This document shows positions 1 through 8,446 of a stretch of DNA of 64,000 nt, piece by piece. Source of the stretch: Thioalkalivibrio sp. XN8 (GTDB lineage: Bacteria > Pseudomonadota > Gammaproteobacteria > Steroidobacterales > XN24). The notes beneath the pieces are model-generated. The model had not been told where the DNA came from, ran no database searches, and saw only the letters and a list, made by a program, of their open reading frames with translations. The stretch lies in assembly GCF_011058255.1 (NCBI RefSeq), contig NZ_JAALFH010000060.1, positions 1-64,000 on the forward strand. The letters are read 5' to 3'. Each line of letters starts with the position of its first letter. The stretch's first letter is position 1. The position numbers and the translations under genes are program-made.

Positions 1-354
1 GAAGTTGAGCTCGCGCGGCGTGTCGCCGGCGGGCGCCGGTCCCGCCGGCGCAGCACCCGCGGGCAGCAGCTGCCGCTCGATGGATTCGGCCAGGCCGATG
101 CCGCCGCGCCGGGCCATCGCCAGGGCGAGCTGCTGGTCGTGCATGCTCTCGTAGAGCTTCATGCCGTCGCCGCCGAACAGGCCGCCGGAGGTCGGCATGG
201 CCTCGCGCATCTGCTTGATCATCATGTTGACGAACAGGGCCTCGAACTGCTGCGCGGCCTCGCGCGCCGCCCCGGCGTCCCCCGCGCGCGCCGACCGCCG
301 GAGGTCGGCGAGGCTCGCCGTGCCCGTCGGATCGGTGTTCGCCTGGAGACTCAT
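1..354 (-). CDS. flgJ: Flagellar rod-binding protein FlgJ, N-terminal part (cut by window edge)
   Basis: The 118 codons present encode the N-terminal rod-binding domain of FlgJ, the cap that guides assembly of the flagellar rod in the periplasm. Visible hallmarks are the segment AAQQFEALFVNMMIKQMREA and the following LYESMHDQQLALAMA near residues 35-80. This is where FlgJ contacts rod subunits. The reading frame stays open to the window edge, so it cannot be seen whether the C-terminal muramidase domain of the two-domain type is present. It lies 9 bp downstream of flgI as the last visible gene of the flgBCDEFGHIJ run, in the canonical order. Confidence 0.92.
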   Translation of the reverse strand, partial: MSLQANTDPTGTASLADLRRSARAGDAGAAREAAQQFEALFVNMMIKQMREAMPTSGGLFGGDGMKLYESMHDQQLALAMARRGGIGLAESIERQLLPAGAAPAGPAPAGDTPRELNF

Positions 355-363
355 GCAGCGCCC

Positions 364-1479
364 TCAGATGATGATCAGCTCGGCGCGCAGGGCGCCAGAC
401 TGGTGCAGGGCCTCGAGGATGGCGACCAGGTCGCCCGGGGCCGCGCCGACCTCGTTGACCGCGCGCACGATCTCCTCGAGCGTGGTGCCCGGGCCGAAGG
501 GGAACATCCGGCCGTCGCCCTCGCGGATCTCGATCTCGCTCTCCGGCACCACGACGGTCTCGCCGCCGCGGGAGAAGGGCGTCGGCTGCGACACGGCGAA
601 GCTCTCGGAAATGGTCACCGACAGGCCGCCATGGGCCACCGCGGCGGCCAGCACCTTGACGTTGCCGCCCATCACGATGGTGCCGGTGCGGGAATTGACG
701 ATCACCCGCGCCGGCGGCTCGCCGGGAGCGACGGTGAGGTTCTCCAGCCAGGACATGAAGCCCACCCGCTGGCCGGGATCCAGCGGCGCGCGCACGCGCA
801 CCGAGGTGGCGTCCACGGGGGCCGCCAGCTCGTCGCCGATGGCCTCGTTGACGGCCTCGGACATGCGGTAGGCGGTGGTGAAATCGGGGCTGCGCAGGTT
901 GAGCATGATGCTGTCCGAGGCATTGAAGCCGGAGGGCACGACGCGCTCGACGGTGGCGCCGCTGGGAATGCGGCCCACGCTCGGCACGTTCACCGAGATG
1001 CTCGAGCCGTCGCGGCCCTCGGCGCCGAAGCCGCCGACCACGAGGTTGCCCTGGGCGATGGCGTAGACCTGGCCGTCGGCGCCCTTCAGGGGGGCCATCA
1101 GCAGGCTGCCGCCGCGCAGGCTCTTGGCGTTGCCGATCGAGGAGACGGTGATGTCGATGGTCTGGCCGAGCTTGGCGAACGGCGGCAGCTCAGCATGGAT
1201 CGCCACCGCGGCGACATTGTTCAGCTGCAGGTTGACGTTGCCCGGGATGGTCACGCCGAGCTGGCCCAGCATGTTGCGCAGGCTCTGGGCGGTGAACGGC
1301 GCCTGGGTGGTCTGGTCGCCGGTGCCGCTCAGCCCCACCACCAGGCCGTAACCGACCAGCTGGTTGCTGCGCACGCCGGAGACGACGGCCAGGTCCTTGA
1401 TGCGTTCCTCGGCCTGCGCGGCCTGGCCCGCCAGGGCGGCCAGCAGCAGGGAGCAGAGAACGGTGCGGAAAATCTTCAT
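364..1479 (-). CDS. flgI: Flagellar P-ring protein FlgI
   Basis: FlgI forms the P-ring around the rod in the peptidoglycan layer. The 371-residue length is normal for the family. A signal peptide ends near QAAQA, followed by the conserved start of the mature protein, [20 protein letters not shown]. The segments [16 protein letters not shown] and the C-terminal [20 protein letters not shown] are typical. I chose the ATG at 1479 because GGAG lies 8 nt upstream; a GTG three codons earlier (1488) is the alternative. It follows flgH by about 20 bp and depends on the disulfide and chaperone system, including FlgA encoded divergently. Confidence 0.96.
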   Translation of the reverse strand: MKIFRTVLCSLLLAALAGQAAQAEERIKDLAVVSGVRSNQLVGYGLVVGLSGTGDQTTQAPFTAQSLRNMLGQLGVTIPGNVNLQLNNVAAVAIHAELPPFAKLGQTIDITVSSIGNAKSLRGGSLLMAPLKGADGQVYAIAQGNLVVGGFGAEGRDGSSISVNVPSVGRIPSGATVERVVPSGFNASDSIMLNLRSPDFTTAYRMSEAVNEAIGDELAAPVDATSVRVRAPLDPGQRVGFMSWLENLTVAPGEPPARVIVNSRTGTIVMGGNVKVLAAAVAHGGLSVTISESFAVSQPTPFSRGGETVVVPESEIEIREGDGRMFPFGPGTTLEEIVRAVNEVGAAPGDLVAILEALHQSGALRAELIII

Positions 1480-1498
1480 GCCGGGCACTCCGCGGGGC

Positions 1499-2200
1499 TC
1501 AGAAAGGCCAGATCGGGCTGCTGAAGAAGCGGGTCAGCCAGCCCGGCGAGTTCGCCTGGGCCACCGCCCCGGTCCCGCCGTAAGCGAGCTGGGCGTCGCC
1601 GACCTGGGTCGAGAGCACGGTGTTGTCGGCGCGGATGTCCACCGGCCGCACGATGCCGCGCAGGCGGATGTACTCCTTGCCCTGGTTGATCTGCACCCAC
1701 TTTTCGCCCTGCACGACCAGGTTGCCGTTGGGCAGCACGGCCGCGACGGTGACGGTGATCGAGCCCTCGAGCTGGTTGCTCTGGGCGGCGTCCCCGCTGC
1801 CGTCGAAGGCGCGCTGCATCTCGACCTCGGTGTTCAGGATGGGCGTGCCGCCGGCGGTCACCGGCCGGCCGCCGAGAATCGGGTCGGTCAGCCCGACGCT
1901 GCTGTCCTTGGCGGTCGAGGTGTTGGCCGACTTGCGGGCGTCGGTGCGCTCGGAGAGCACCACCGTGAGGATGTCCCCGACGCGCCGCGCCTTGAAGTCC
2001 TCGAACAGGGCGGCGGCGTTCGCGGCCTGGAAGATGGCGCCGTGATTGGCCTCGGGCGGCACCGGCTCCGGCGGCAGCACCGTCCGGTAGTCGGGATGGT
2101 CGCCGCGCGTGACCGGCGGCAGCGTCGAGGCGCAGCCGGCCAGCACCGCCACGGCGAGCAGCGCGAGAGGTACGGTGATCCGGCGGGCGTGGTTATCCAT
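1499..2200 (-). CDS. flgH: Flagellar L-ring lipoprotein FlgH
   Basis: FlgH is the outer-membrane L-ring subunit of the basal body. The 233-residue product has a lipoprotein signal with lipobox VLAGC near residue 20. It also has the conserved features [41 protein letters not shown], and the end motif [20 protein letters not shown]. The ATG at 2200 gives the expected length, although the open frame extends much further upstream as a shadow of flgG. It starts 2 bp after the flgG stop, so the two are probably translationally coupled. Confidence 0.96.
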   Translation of the reverse strand: MDNHARRITVPLALLAVAVLAGCASTLPPVTRGDHPDYRTVLPPEPVPPEANHGAIFQAANAAALFEDFKARRVGDILTVVLSERTDARKSANTSTAKDSSVGLTDPILGGRPVTAGGTPILNTEVEMQRAFDGSGDAAQSNQLEGSITVTVAAVLPNGNLVVQGEKWVQINQGKEYIRLRGIVRPVDIRADNTVLSTQVGDAQLAYGGTGAVAQANSPGWLTRFFSSPIWPF

Positions 2201-2202
2201 GG

Positions 2203-2994
2203 CTAGCGTCCCAGCTGGTTGTTGGCGTACTGCAGCATCGCGTCGGCCGTCGAGATCGCCTTGGAGTTGACCTCGTAGGCCCGCTGCGTCTCGATCATGT
2301 TCACGAGCTCTTCGACGGTGTTCACGTTGGAGCCCTCCAGCGCGCCCTGGACCAGGGTGCCCAGGCCGTTGAGGCCGGGATTGCCGACCTGCGGCGGGCC
2401 GCTGGCGGCGGTCTCGATGAACAGGTTCTCGCCGGCCGGCTGCAGGCCTGCCGGGTTGATGAAGTCGGCCATCTGCAGCGTGCCGACCTGTACCGGGGCC
2501 ACGCTGCCGGGGATGGTGGCGGTGACGATGCCGTCGCGGCTGATGCTGACGCTCTGGCTGTTCTGCGGCAGCACGATGCCGGGCTGCAGCTCGTAGCCGC
2601 TGGCGGTGACGAAGCGACCCTCGCTGTCGACCTTCATGGAGCCGTCGCGGGTGTAGCCCACGCGGCCGTCCGGCAGCAGGATCTGCAGGAAGCCGCGGCC
2701 CTCGATGGCGACGTCGAGCGCATTGTCGGTCTGCACGATGTTGCCCTGGGTAAAGGACTTCTCCGTGGCGACGGTGCGCACGCCGGTGCCGAGCATCAGG
2801 CCCGAGGGCAGCTGCGTGTCCTGCGAGGACTGCGCGCCGGCCTGGCGCACGTTCTGGTAGATGAGGTCCTCGAACACGGCGCGGCCTTTCTTGAAGCCGG
2901 TCGTGTTGACGTTGGCGAGGTTGTTGGAAATGACCGACATCCGCGTCTGCTGCGCGTCGAGTCCGGTCTTGGCGATCCACAGGGCCTGGTTCAT
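2203..2994 (-). CDS. flgG: Flagellar distal rod protein FlgG
   Basis: FlgG builds the distal rod. The 263-residue length is standard. The N-terminal helix contains the family signature, with [20 protein letters not shown] around residues 20-40. The C-terminal helix has [20 protein letters not shown] and ends in [13 protein letters not shown]. Both termini form the coiled-coil core shared by rod and hook proteins. It lies between flgF and flgH in the canonical order. Confidence 0.98.
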   Translation of the reverse strand: MNQALWIAKTGLDAQQTRMSVISNNLANVNTTGFKKGRAVFEDLIYQNVRQAGAQSSQDTQLPSGLMLGTGVRTVATEKSFTQGNIVQTDNALDVAIEGRGFLQILLPDGRVGYTRDGSMKVDSEGRFVTASGYELQPGIVLPQNSQSVSISRDGIVTATIPGSVAPVQVGTLQMADFINPAGLQPAGENLFIETAASGPPQVGNPGLNGLGTLVQGALEGSNVNTVEELVNMIETQRAYEVNSKAISTADAMLQYANNQLGR

Positions 2995-3023
2995 GTCGTC
3001 TCTCCTTCAGATTCCGGGGCGCG

Positions 3024-3767
3024 TCAGCTCATCCGCAGCAGCTGGGCCGAGGCTTCGTCGGTCTGCTCGGCGGTGTTCATCATCTTGACCTGCACCTCGA
3101 ACTGCCGGGCGAGCTGGATCATGTCCACCAGCTGGGCCACGGTGTTCACGTTGCTGGTCTCCAGCGCGCCAGTGCGCAGGCGCACGGCGGCATCGGCGGG
3201 CGGCGGCGCGATGCCGTCCTGGACCCGGATCAGGCCGTCTTCGCCCCGCTGCAGGGTCGCCGGGTCGGGGTTCACCAGCCGAATCCGCTCCACCTGGGCC
3301 AGCGCATTGGCCGGCTGGCCGAGCGGCTGGACGGTGATGGTGCCGTCGGTGCCGATCTCGAGCTGCTCGAACGGCGGCAGCGCGATCGGGCCGCCCTCGC
3401 CCATGACCGGGTGGCCGGAACCGTTGGTCAGGCGGCCGAGCGAGTCGACGCGCAGGTCGCCGGCGCGGGTGTAGGCCTCGCTGCCGTCGGGCGACTGGAC
3501 CGCGATCCAACCCTCGCCCTCGATGGCCACGTCCAGCGGCTGCCCGGTGGTCTGCAGGGCGCCGGGCGTGAGGTCGGCCGCGCGGTCGAGTCCGAGCGCA
3601 TAGGCGCGCGCCGGCTGGCCGGGGCCTTCCACGTCCAGGGTCTGCACCTGCTGCAGGCTGGCCTTGAAGCCGGTCGTGTTGGCGTTGGCGAGGTTATGGC
3701 TGACGCCGGCCTGCGCGAGCATGGTCTCGCGCGCGCCGGTCATTGCCAGGTAGATCATCCGGTCCAT
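3024..3767 (-). CDS. flgF: Flagellar proximal rod protein FlgF
   Basis: FlgF is a proximal rod subunit, 247 residues here. The N-terminus MDRMIYLAMTGARETMLAQA followed by SHNLANANTTGFKAS, and the C-terminal SNVNTVAQLVDMIQLARQFE, are the paired rod signatures. It is shorter than FlgE and begins with the MDRMIY/L pattern seen in FlgF. That start, together with its position between flgE and flgG, separates it from the similar FlgG. Confidence 0.96.
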   Translation of the reverse strand: MDRMIYLAMTGARETMLAQAGVSHNLANANTTGFKASLQQVQTLDVEGPGQPARAYALGLDRAADLTPGALQTTGQPLDVAIEGEGWIAVQSPDGSEAYTRAGDLRVDSLGRLTNGSGHPVMGEGGPIALPPFEQLEIGTDGTITVQPLGQPANALAQVERIRLVNPDPATLQRGEDGLIRVQDGIAPPPADAAVRLRTGALETSNVNTVAQLVDMIQLARQFEVQVKMMNTAEQTDEASAQLLRMS

Positions 3768-3781
3768 TTATCGCTCCCGTC

Positions 3782-4999
3782 CTAGCGGAGGTTGATGATG
3801 GTCTGGGTGATGGTGTCGGCGGTGCTGATGACCTGCGCATTGGCCTGGAAATTGCGCTGCGCAGTGATCAGGTTCACGAGCTGCTCGGACAGGTCCACGT
3901 TGGAGGCCTCGAGGCCGCCCGACTGGATCGCCCCGAAGGTGCCGCTGCCGGCCGAGCCGAGCACCACCTCGCCGGCGCCGAAGGTCGCGGCCCAGGCGTT
4001 GTCGCCCAGCTGCTGCAGGCCCTGCGGGTTCGGAAAGCTGGCGAGCGCGACCTGGCCGAGGGCGCGCGACTGGCCGTTGGTGAAGCGGGCCAGCACCACG
4101 CCGTTCGGGTCGATGTCGATGCTCGACAGGCGGCCGGTGGTAAAGCCGTCCTGGCGCAGCGCGCTGACGCTGCTGGAGCTGCCGAACTGGGTCGCGGCAC
4201 TGAAGTCGACCTGGACGTCGAGCGGGTCGGCGCCGGTGCCCGGGTCGTAGGCGCCGAAGCCCACCGGCGTCAGCGGCGAGGCCAGGGTGCCGTCCGAGTT
4301 GAAGTCCAGCGGCTGGGCGCCGCCGACCACGTTGCCGTCAATGGCGAAGTGCGACTCCCACTGCAGCGGCCCGATGTTGCGGAAGTACATGGTCCCGGTG
4401 TGGGCCTGGCCGAGCGAGTCGAACACGGTCAGCGAGGTCGTGTAGTTGAAGGTGTTCGGGTCGGTGGCGTCGAAGGGCAGCGCCGAGAGGTCTTCCGCCT
4501 CGGCGCTCAGGTTGATGGTCGCGCCTACCAGCGAGGTGGCCTGCGGGGCGGACTCGGAGGCGTCCAGCTGGAGGTCGCCCAGCATGCCGGTGCTGAAGGC
4601 GGTGCCATCATCGCTCGCGGGCGGGTAAGCCTGCAGGCGCTGGCCGGAGGAGTTCACCACGTAGCCGTCGCGGTCCACCTGGAAGGCGCCGGCGCGGCTG
4701 TAGACCTGGGTGCCGCGGTCGCTGAGCACGAAGAAGCCCTGGCCGTTGAGCGCCAGGTCCAGGTTGTTGCCGGTGAAATCGACGTTGCCCTGGGTGAACT
4801 GCTGGCTGACGGAGGCGATACGCACGCCCGCGCCGACGGCGTTCTGCGAAATGCCGCTGTAGGACAGCGCGAAGACGTCGGCGAATTCGGCGCGGGACTG
4901 CTTGAAGCCCACGGTGGCCGAGTTGGCTACGTTGTTGCCGGTGATGCGAAGGTCGGCGGAGGCGGCGTTCAAGCCGCTCAAGGCGGTTCTGAAAGGCAT
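3782..4999 (-). CDS. flgE: Flagellar hook protein FlgE
   Basis: FlgE polymerises into the hook. At 405 residues it is the usual size for gammaproteobacteria. The N-terminus (MPFRTALSGLNAASADLRI, then GNNVANSATVGFKQSRAEFA) and the C-terminus (SNVDLSEQLVNLITAQRNFQ, then ISTADTITQTIINLR) are the conserved core helices. The central part is the variable hook-surface domain. It sits directly downstream of flgD, the hook cap it needs for assembly. Confidence 0.98.
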   Translation of the reverse strand: MPFRTALSGLNAASADLRITGNNVANSATVGFKQSRAEFADVFALSYSGISQNAVGAGVRIASVSQQFTQGNVDFTGNNLDLALNGQGFFVLSDRGTQVYSRAGAFQVDRDGYVVNSSGQRLQAYPPASDDGTAFSTGMLGDLQLDASESAPQATSLVGATINLSAEAEDLSALPFDATDPNTFNYTTSLTVFDSLGQAHTGTMYFRNIGPLQWESHFAIDGNVVGGAQPLDFNSDGTLASPLTPVGFGAYDPGTGADPLDVQVDFSAATQFGSSSSVSALRQDGFTTGRLSSIDIDPNGVVLARFTNGQSRALGQVALASFPNPQGLQQLGDNAWAATFGAGEVVLGSAGSGTFGAIQSGGLEASNVDLSEQLVNLITAQRNFQANAQVISTADTITQTIINLR

Positions 5000-5025
5000 A
5001 TTCCTGTTCTCCTGTTGGCGGCTTG

Positions 5026-5697
5026 TTAGCTGATCTGGCGGACCTGGCCGAGGTCGATGACACCCAGCCCGGTCACGGTGAGCGACAGGGCGCCCGAAAA
5101 GCGGTCGATGGCGACGCTCTCGACGTCCCCGCGCACGAGGGCGTCGAGCGCCACCTGCTCGCCGGACACCTGGCCGACGGCACGAATCTCGTAGAAGCCC
5201 GGCGGCACCTCCTCGCCCTCCATGTTGGTGCCGTCCCAGCTGAACGCGGCGCGGTCGCCCTCGCCTGCCGCGGGCACCGTCGCGACCAGGCGGCCGGCGA
5301 AGTCGTAGATGCCGACGGTGATGTCGCGCGCGCCGCCCGGGTTCTCCACGGCCCCGGACACGGCGCCCTCGGGCGGCAGCCAGGCCTCCTGGGCCGGCAC
5401 GAAGACCGAGCGCCCGACGAGGCCGGCGGCCTGCAGGGCCTGGTTGGACTGCATCGAGCCGGCCAGCGACTGGAACGACTGCTGCATGTCCTGGATGCCC
5501 GAGACGGTGCCGAACTGGGCCAGCTGGCCGAGGAACTCGCCGCTTTCCAGCGGCTTGAAGGGATCCTGGTTGCTCAGCTGCGCAACCATCAGCTCCAGGA
5601 ACTGCTCCTGGCCGAGCTCGTCGTTCGCCCGCGGCTCAGGGTTCGGCTGGCGCGCCAGCCCGGCCTGCTCGAGGGTGGTTGAATCTATCGTTGGCAT
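5026..5697 (-). CDS. flgD: Hook-capping/assembly protein FlgD
   Basis: FlgD is the scaffold that caps the growing hook. The 223-residue protein has the conserved N-terminal segment LGQEQFLELMVAQLSNQDPF followed by KPLESGEFLGQLAQFGTVSG. It then has a FlgD Ig-like or tudor domain with YDFAGRLVATV and SWDGTNMEGEEVPPGFYEI. It lies 2 bp after flgC and 26 bp before flgE. Confidence 0.97.
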   Translation of the reverse strand: MPTIDSTTLEQAGLARQPNPEPRANDELGQEQFLELMVAQLSNQDPFKPLESGEFLGQLAQFGTVSGIQDMQQSFQSLAGSMQSNQALQAAGLVGRSVFVPAQEAWLPPEGAVSGAVENPGGARDITVGIYDFAGRLVATVPAAGEGDRAAFSWDGTNMEGEEVPPGFYEIRAVGQVSGEQVALDALVRGDVESVAIDRFSGALSLTVTGLGVIDLGQVRQIS

Positions 5698-5699
5698 GA

Positions 5700-6125
5700 T
5701 CAGCCCCGACCGAGCTGCAGCGTCCGCAGCATCAGTTCCTTGGTGGTTGAGAGAACCTCGACGCTGCTGGAATAGCTGCGCGAGGCGGAAATCATGTCGG
5801 CCATCTGCTCCACGGTGTTGACCGCCGGGAGAAAGATGTAGCCCTCCTCGTTGGCCAGCGGATGGCCGGGCTGGTAGCGGGCCACCGGCGGCGCCTGGCT
5901 CTCGACGATGCCGGCCACGCGCACGCCCGCGGCGGCCTGTTCCGTGCCGGCGCCCCGGGCCTGATCGAGGACGGTGGCGAACACCGGATGGCGCGCGCGG
6001 TAGGCGCTCTCGGGGTCAGTGGCCGCGGCATCCGCGTTGGCGAGATTGCTCGCGATGGTGTTGAGGCGCGTGGATTGCGCGCTCAGCGCCGAGCCGGAAA
6101 TCTCGAAGATCTTGCTCAGGTCCAT
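5700..6125 (-). CDS. flgC: Flagellar proximal rod protein FlgC
   Basis: FlgC is a proximal rod subunit, 141 residues. The N-terminus carries SGSALSAQSTRLNTIASNLA and the C-terminus NTVEQMADMISASRSYSSSV followed by STTKELMLRTLQLGRG, both typical of FlgC. It is separated from flgB by 3 bp and from flgD by 2 bp, which fits one transcript. Confidence 0.97.
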   Translation of the reverse strand: MDLSKIFEISGSALSAQSTRLNTIASNLANADAAATDPESAYRARHPVFATVLDQARGAGTEQAAAGVRVAGIVESQAPPVARYQPGHPLANEEGYIFLPAVNTVEQMADMISASRSYSSSVEVLSTTKELMLRTLQLGRG

Positions 6126-6128
6126 GTC

Positions 6129-6530
6129 TTACTCTCCCTTCAGGGCCTTGCGCAGGCCGCTGATCCGGCTGTTGATGAAATCGAGCGATGCCTGGTAGCG
6201 CACCGCGTTCTCGGCGAAGGCCGCATGCTCCAGCTGGCTGTCCACCGTGTTCCCGTCCAGGGAGGCGTGGTTGGGCACGCGGTAGCGCACCTCGGCCATC
6301 GCGTCCGCGCCGGACGTGGCGTGGATGTGGCCGGGCCGGGTCGCGGCGAGCCGGACCGGGTCCTGCTCGCTCGCGGCCTGGCTCAGCGCGGCGCGAAAAT
6401 CGATGTCGCGGGCCTTGTAGTTCGGCGTGTCCGCGTTGGCGATGTTCGACGCCAGCAGCTCGAGACGCCGCGACGAGACCTCCAGGGCCTGCTGGTGAAT
6501 GCCGAGGGCACGGTCTAAGACGGAACTCAT
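6129..6530 (-). CDS. flgB: Flagellar proximal rod protein FlgB
   Basis: FlgB is the first rod subunit gene of the operon, 133 residues. It begins MSSVLDRALGIHQQALEVSS and contains LLASNIANADTPNYKARDID, the clearest FlgB signature, plus a C-terminal VRYQASLDFINSRISGLRKA. I chose the ATG at 6530 over an upstream in-frame start because it matches family N-termini and has GAGGA about 8 nt upstream. Its transcription probably starts from the sigma54 promoter at 6582-6597. Confidence 0.96.
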   Translation of the reverse strand: MSSVLDRALGIHQQALEVSSRRLELLASNIANADTPNYKARDIDFRAALSQAASEQDPVRLAATRPGHIHATSGADAMAEVRYRVPNHASLDGNTVDSQLEHAAFAENAVRYQASLDFINSRISGLRKALKGE

Positions 6531-6581
6531 GCTCGATGTCCTCACTCTCTGCCCGCCGACGGACGGGCTCGCAGCCATTCA

Positions 6582-6597
6582 TGCAAGCCGCGTGCCA
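6582..6597 (-). promoter_or_regulatory. Sigma54 (RpoN) promoter of the flgB operon
   Basis: Read on the minus strand the sequence is TGGCACG-CGGC-TTGCA, an exact match to the sigma54 -24/-12 consensus with the required GG-N10-GC spacing. The predicted start is near 6571, about 40 nt upstream of the flgB ATG. Sigma54 control of flgB through an FlrC/FleQ-type activator is well known in polarly flagellated gammaproteobacteria. The activator gene is not in this window. Confidence 0.9.
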
Positions 6598-6706
6598 AGC
6601 GGTGAAAAACTGAGCAATAGCTGGGATTCCGCCTTGGCCGGCGCGGTGCGCGACGGTTTTTTGACGTCAGCGACGTGGCGCCGGCTGCCGCGCGGCCGGC
6701 CGCCGC

Positions 6707-6724
6707 TTGCCGGCCAACCGGCAA
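6707..6724. repeat. Inverted repeat in the flgB-flgA divergent region
   Basis: TTGCCGG-CCAA-CCGGCAA is a perfect 7-bp inverted repeat with a 4-base centre. It lies about 110 bp upstream of the sigma54 promoter and 107 bp upstream of flgA. The 300-bp gap between flgB and flgA otherwise shows no recognisable gene. The repeat could be an activator or repressor site, or a hairpin; nothing in the sequence decides between these. Confidence 0.45.
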
Positions 6725-6830
6725 ACCCTTGCCGCACGGGGCCTGCAGCAGCGGGGCGGCGGCGGCAGCCGGGAATTGGTACGGACCTTGCAGGTCTGGC
6801 GGGCATCGACGCGCGAGGATTGGCATCGGC

Positions 6831-7601
6831 ATGAAGATGATTCGGACACATATCGTTATGGGCGCGCTGGCCCTGGCCGGCATCCTGCCCTTGCCGGCGG
6901 CCGCTGCGAGCGCAGGCCAGGCTGTGCAACCCCTTGATTCAATTGCGGCTGCCGCCTCCCGGCGCCTGCAGGCGGAGGCCGAGGCGGCCTGGGGCGGCGA
7001 CGCCGAGGCGACGATCGAGATCACCGTCGGCCGCCTGGACGGGCGGCTGCGGTTGCCGGCCTGTTCGCTGCCGCTGGAAACCGAGCTGCCGCCGGGCGCC
7101 CAGGCCTTGGGGGCGGTCGCGGTCGGCGTGCGCTGCCCGGCGCCGGCCTGGTCGCTGTTCGTCCCCGCGCGGGTGGCGGTGAAACGACCGGTGGTGGTGC
7201 TGGCCGTGTCACGGTCGCGGGGCGACACACTGGCGGAATCTGACCTGGCCCTGGAGGCGCGCGATCTCGCCGCGCTGGCGGGCGGCTATATCACCGACCC
7301 GGCCGAGCTGGTGGGCAAGTCCCTGCGCCGGACGCTCCAGGCCCGGGCGGTCCTGCTGCCGAGCCATGCGGCGGCGCCGGAGCTGGTGCGGCGCGGCGAG
7401 CGGGTGACCCTGCAGGCCGCCGCCGGCACGATCTCGGTCCAGGTGGAGGGCGAGGCTCTTGCCGACGGCGCCCTGGGCGATCGCGTCCGGGTCCGGAATC
7501 TCGCCACCCGCCGGGTGGTCGAAGGCACCGTCGGCGGCGCGGGTCTGGTGCTGATGGGCACCGCGGGCCGCGGCCTGCCGGCCGGGGCCAATGGAGGTTA
7601 A
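6831..7601 (+). CDS. flgA: P-ring assembly chaperone FlgA
   Basis: FlgA is a periplasmic chaperone for P-ring (FlgI) assembly. The 256-residue protein has a signal peptide ending around PLPAAAAS and then the SAF-like/FlgA region. Visible conserved segments are VSRSRGDTLAESDLALEARD, GYITDPAELVGKSLRRTLQA, LVRRGERVTLQAAAGTISVQ and the ending VRNLATRRVVEGTV. The ATG at 6831 is preceded by GAGGA 11 nt upstream; another ATG two codons on is possible. It is divergent from flgB, and its stop codon forms part of the flgM promoter. Confidence 0.93.
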   Translation: MKMIRTHIVMGALALAGILPLPAAAASAGQAVQPLDSIAAAASRRLQAEAEAAWGGDAEATIEITVGRLDGRLRLPACSLPLETELPPGAQALGAVAVGVRCPAPAWSLFVPARVAVKRPVVVLAVSRSRGDTLAESDLALEARDLAALAGGYITDPAELVGKSLRRTLQARAVLLPSHAAAPELVRRGERVTLQAAAGTISVQVEGEALADGALGDRVRVRNLATRRVVEGTVGGAGLVLMGTAGRGLPAGANGG

Positions 7602-7625
7602 AGTTCCCGCCACGAGCGCCGATAA
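7599..7625 (+). promoter_or_regulatory. Sigma28 (FliA) promoter of flgM
   Basis: TAAAGTTC, an 11-base spacer, then GCCGATAA matches the flagellar sigma28 consensus almost perfectly. The TAA at its left edge is also the flgA stop codon. The predicted start is near 7633, about 35 nt before flgM. This places the anti-sigma28 gene under control of the sigma factor it inhibits, a known feedback arrangement. Confidence 0.9.
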
Positions 7626-7667
7626 CCACCTCGTGAAGGCGCATATGGCGTGTCCGGGACGATAGCA

Positions 7668-7973
7668 ATGAACAACGGGATCAAGAATCTGCTGCAGATG
7701 GAGCCGCGCCGGAACGGCGCGCTGCCCGGCAATCCGCCGGCCGGCAAGCCGGCCGAGGCCGGGCGCGAGGCCGTGGCCCGCGAAGCGCCCCAGGAGAAAG
7801 TGACCTTGACCGAAGCCGCTCGCAAGATCGCCGACCTGTCCAACAAGGCCGGCGGCGTGCCGATGGACGAAGCCAGGGTCCGGCAGATTCGCGAGTCAAT
7901 CGAGAACGGCAGTTACCAGCCCGATCCCGTCGCCATCGCCAAGGCGCTGATGCGCTTCGAGCAGGGCGGCTGA
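7668..7973 (+). CDS. flgM: Anti-sigma28 factor FlgM
   Basis: FlgM binds and inhibits FliA (sigma28) until it is exported through the completed hook. The product is about 100 residues with a disordered N-terminus and the conserved C-terminal half. That half includes KVTLTEAARKIADLSN, then PMDEARVRQIRESIENGSYQ and ending in PVAIAKALMRFE. The start is uncertain: the ATG at 7668 has GGGA 8 nt upstream, while an in-frame GTG at 7650 has GAAGG 10 nt upstream and would add six residues. Both lie downstream of the sigma28 promoter. Confidence 0.93.
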   Translation: MNNGIKNLLQMEPRRNGALPGNPPAGKPAEAGREAVAREAPQEKVTLTEAARKIADLSNKAGGVPMDEARVRQIRESIENGSYQPDPVAIAKALMRFEQGG

Positions 7974-8000
7974 CGGGAGCCGGGCGAGACGGAGACGCGC

Positions 8001-8429
8001 ATGAGCGACACTCTCAGACTCGTCGGTGAGCCGGCGCCCGGCACTCCGCCCCTGGAGCGCTGCGCCGAGGTCTTCGATGCCCTCGAAGCGACGCTGCTGG
8101 AAGAGCAGCAGGCGCTGCTCGACCGTGACCCGGAAGTGCTGCTGAACGTGGCGGAGCGCAAGCGCGGCCACCTGCTGGAGCTGCAGCGGATCGCCACCGC
8201 GCTGGTGGACCTGCCTGCCGCAGCGCCCGCCCTGCGCGAACGCCTGGAGGCTACCTTCGCACGCTGCCGCCAGCTGAACCAGATCAACGGCGGCGTGGTC
8301 GCCGCCAGCCGCGGCGCCACCGAGAAGGCCCTGGCCCTGCTGCGCGGCGACGATATCGCCGTTTCACTCTACGACAGCCACGGCGATACCCGCGCGACGG
8401 GAGGCTCCCGGTCCCTGGCGCAGGCCTGA
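8001..8429 (+). CDS. flgN: Flagellar export chaperone FlgN
   Basis: FlgN chaperones the hook-filament junction proteins FlgK and FlgL. The 142-residue protein is helical and contains LEEQQALLDRDPEVLLNVAERKR split across the typical FlgN helices. It also has the C-terminal RCRQLNQINGGVVAASRGAT, where NQ..GG..IA is the recognisable FlgN pattern. It follows flgM by 27 bp and precedes the YcgR-like gene by 17 bp, so all three probably share the sigma28 transcript. Confidence 0.9.
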   Translation: MSDTLRLVGEPAPGTPPLERCAEVFDALEATLLEEQQALLDRDPEVLLNVAERKRGHLLELQRIATALVDLPAAAPALRERLEATFARCRQLNQINGGVVAASRGATEKALALLRGDDIAVSLYDSHGDTRATGGSRSLAQA

Positions 8430-8446
8430 CCGCAGGCGCCGCCGTC

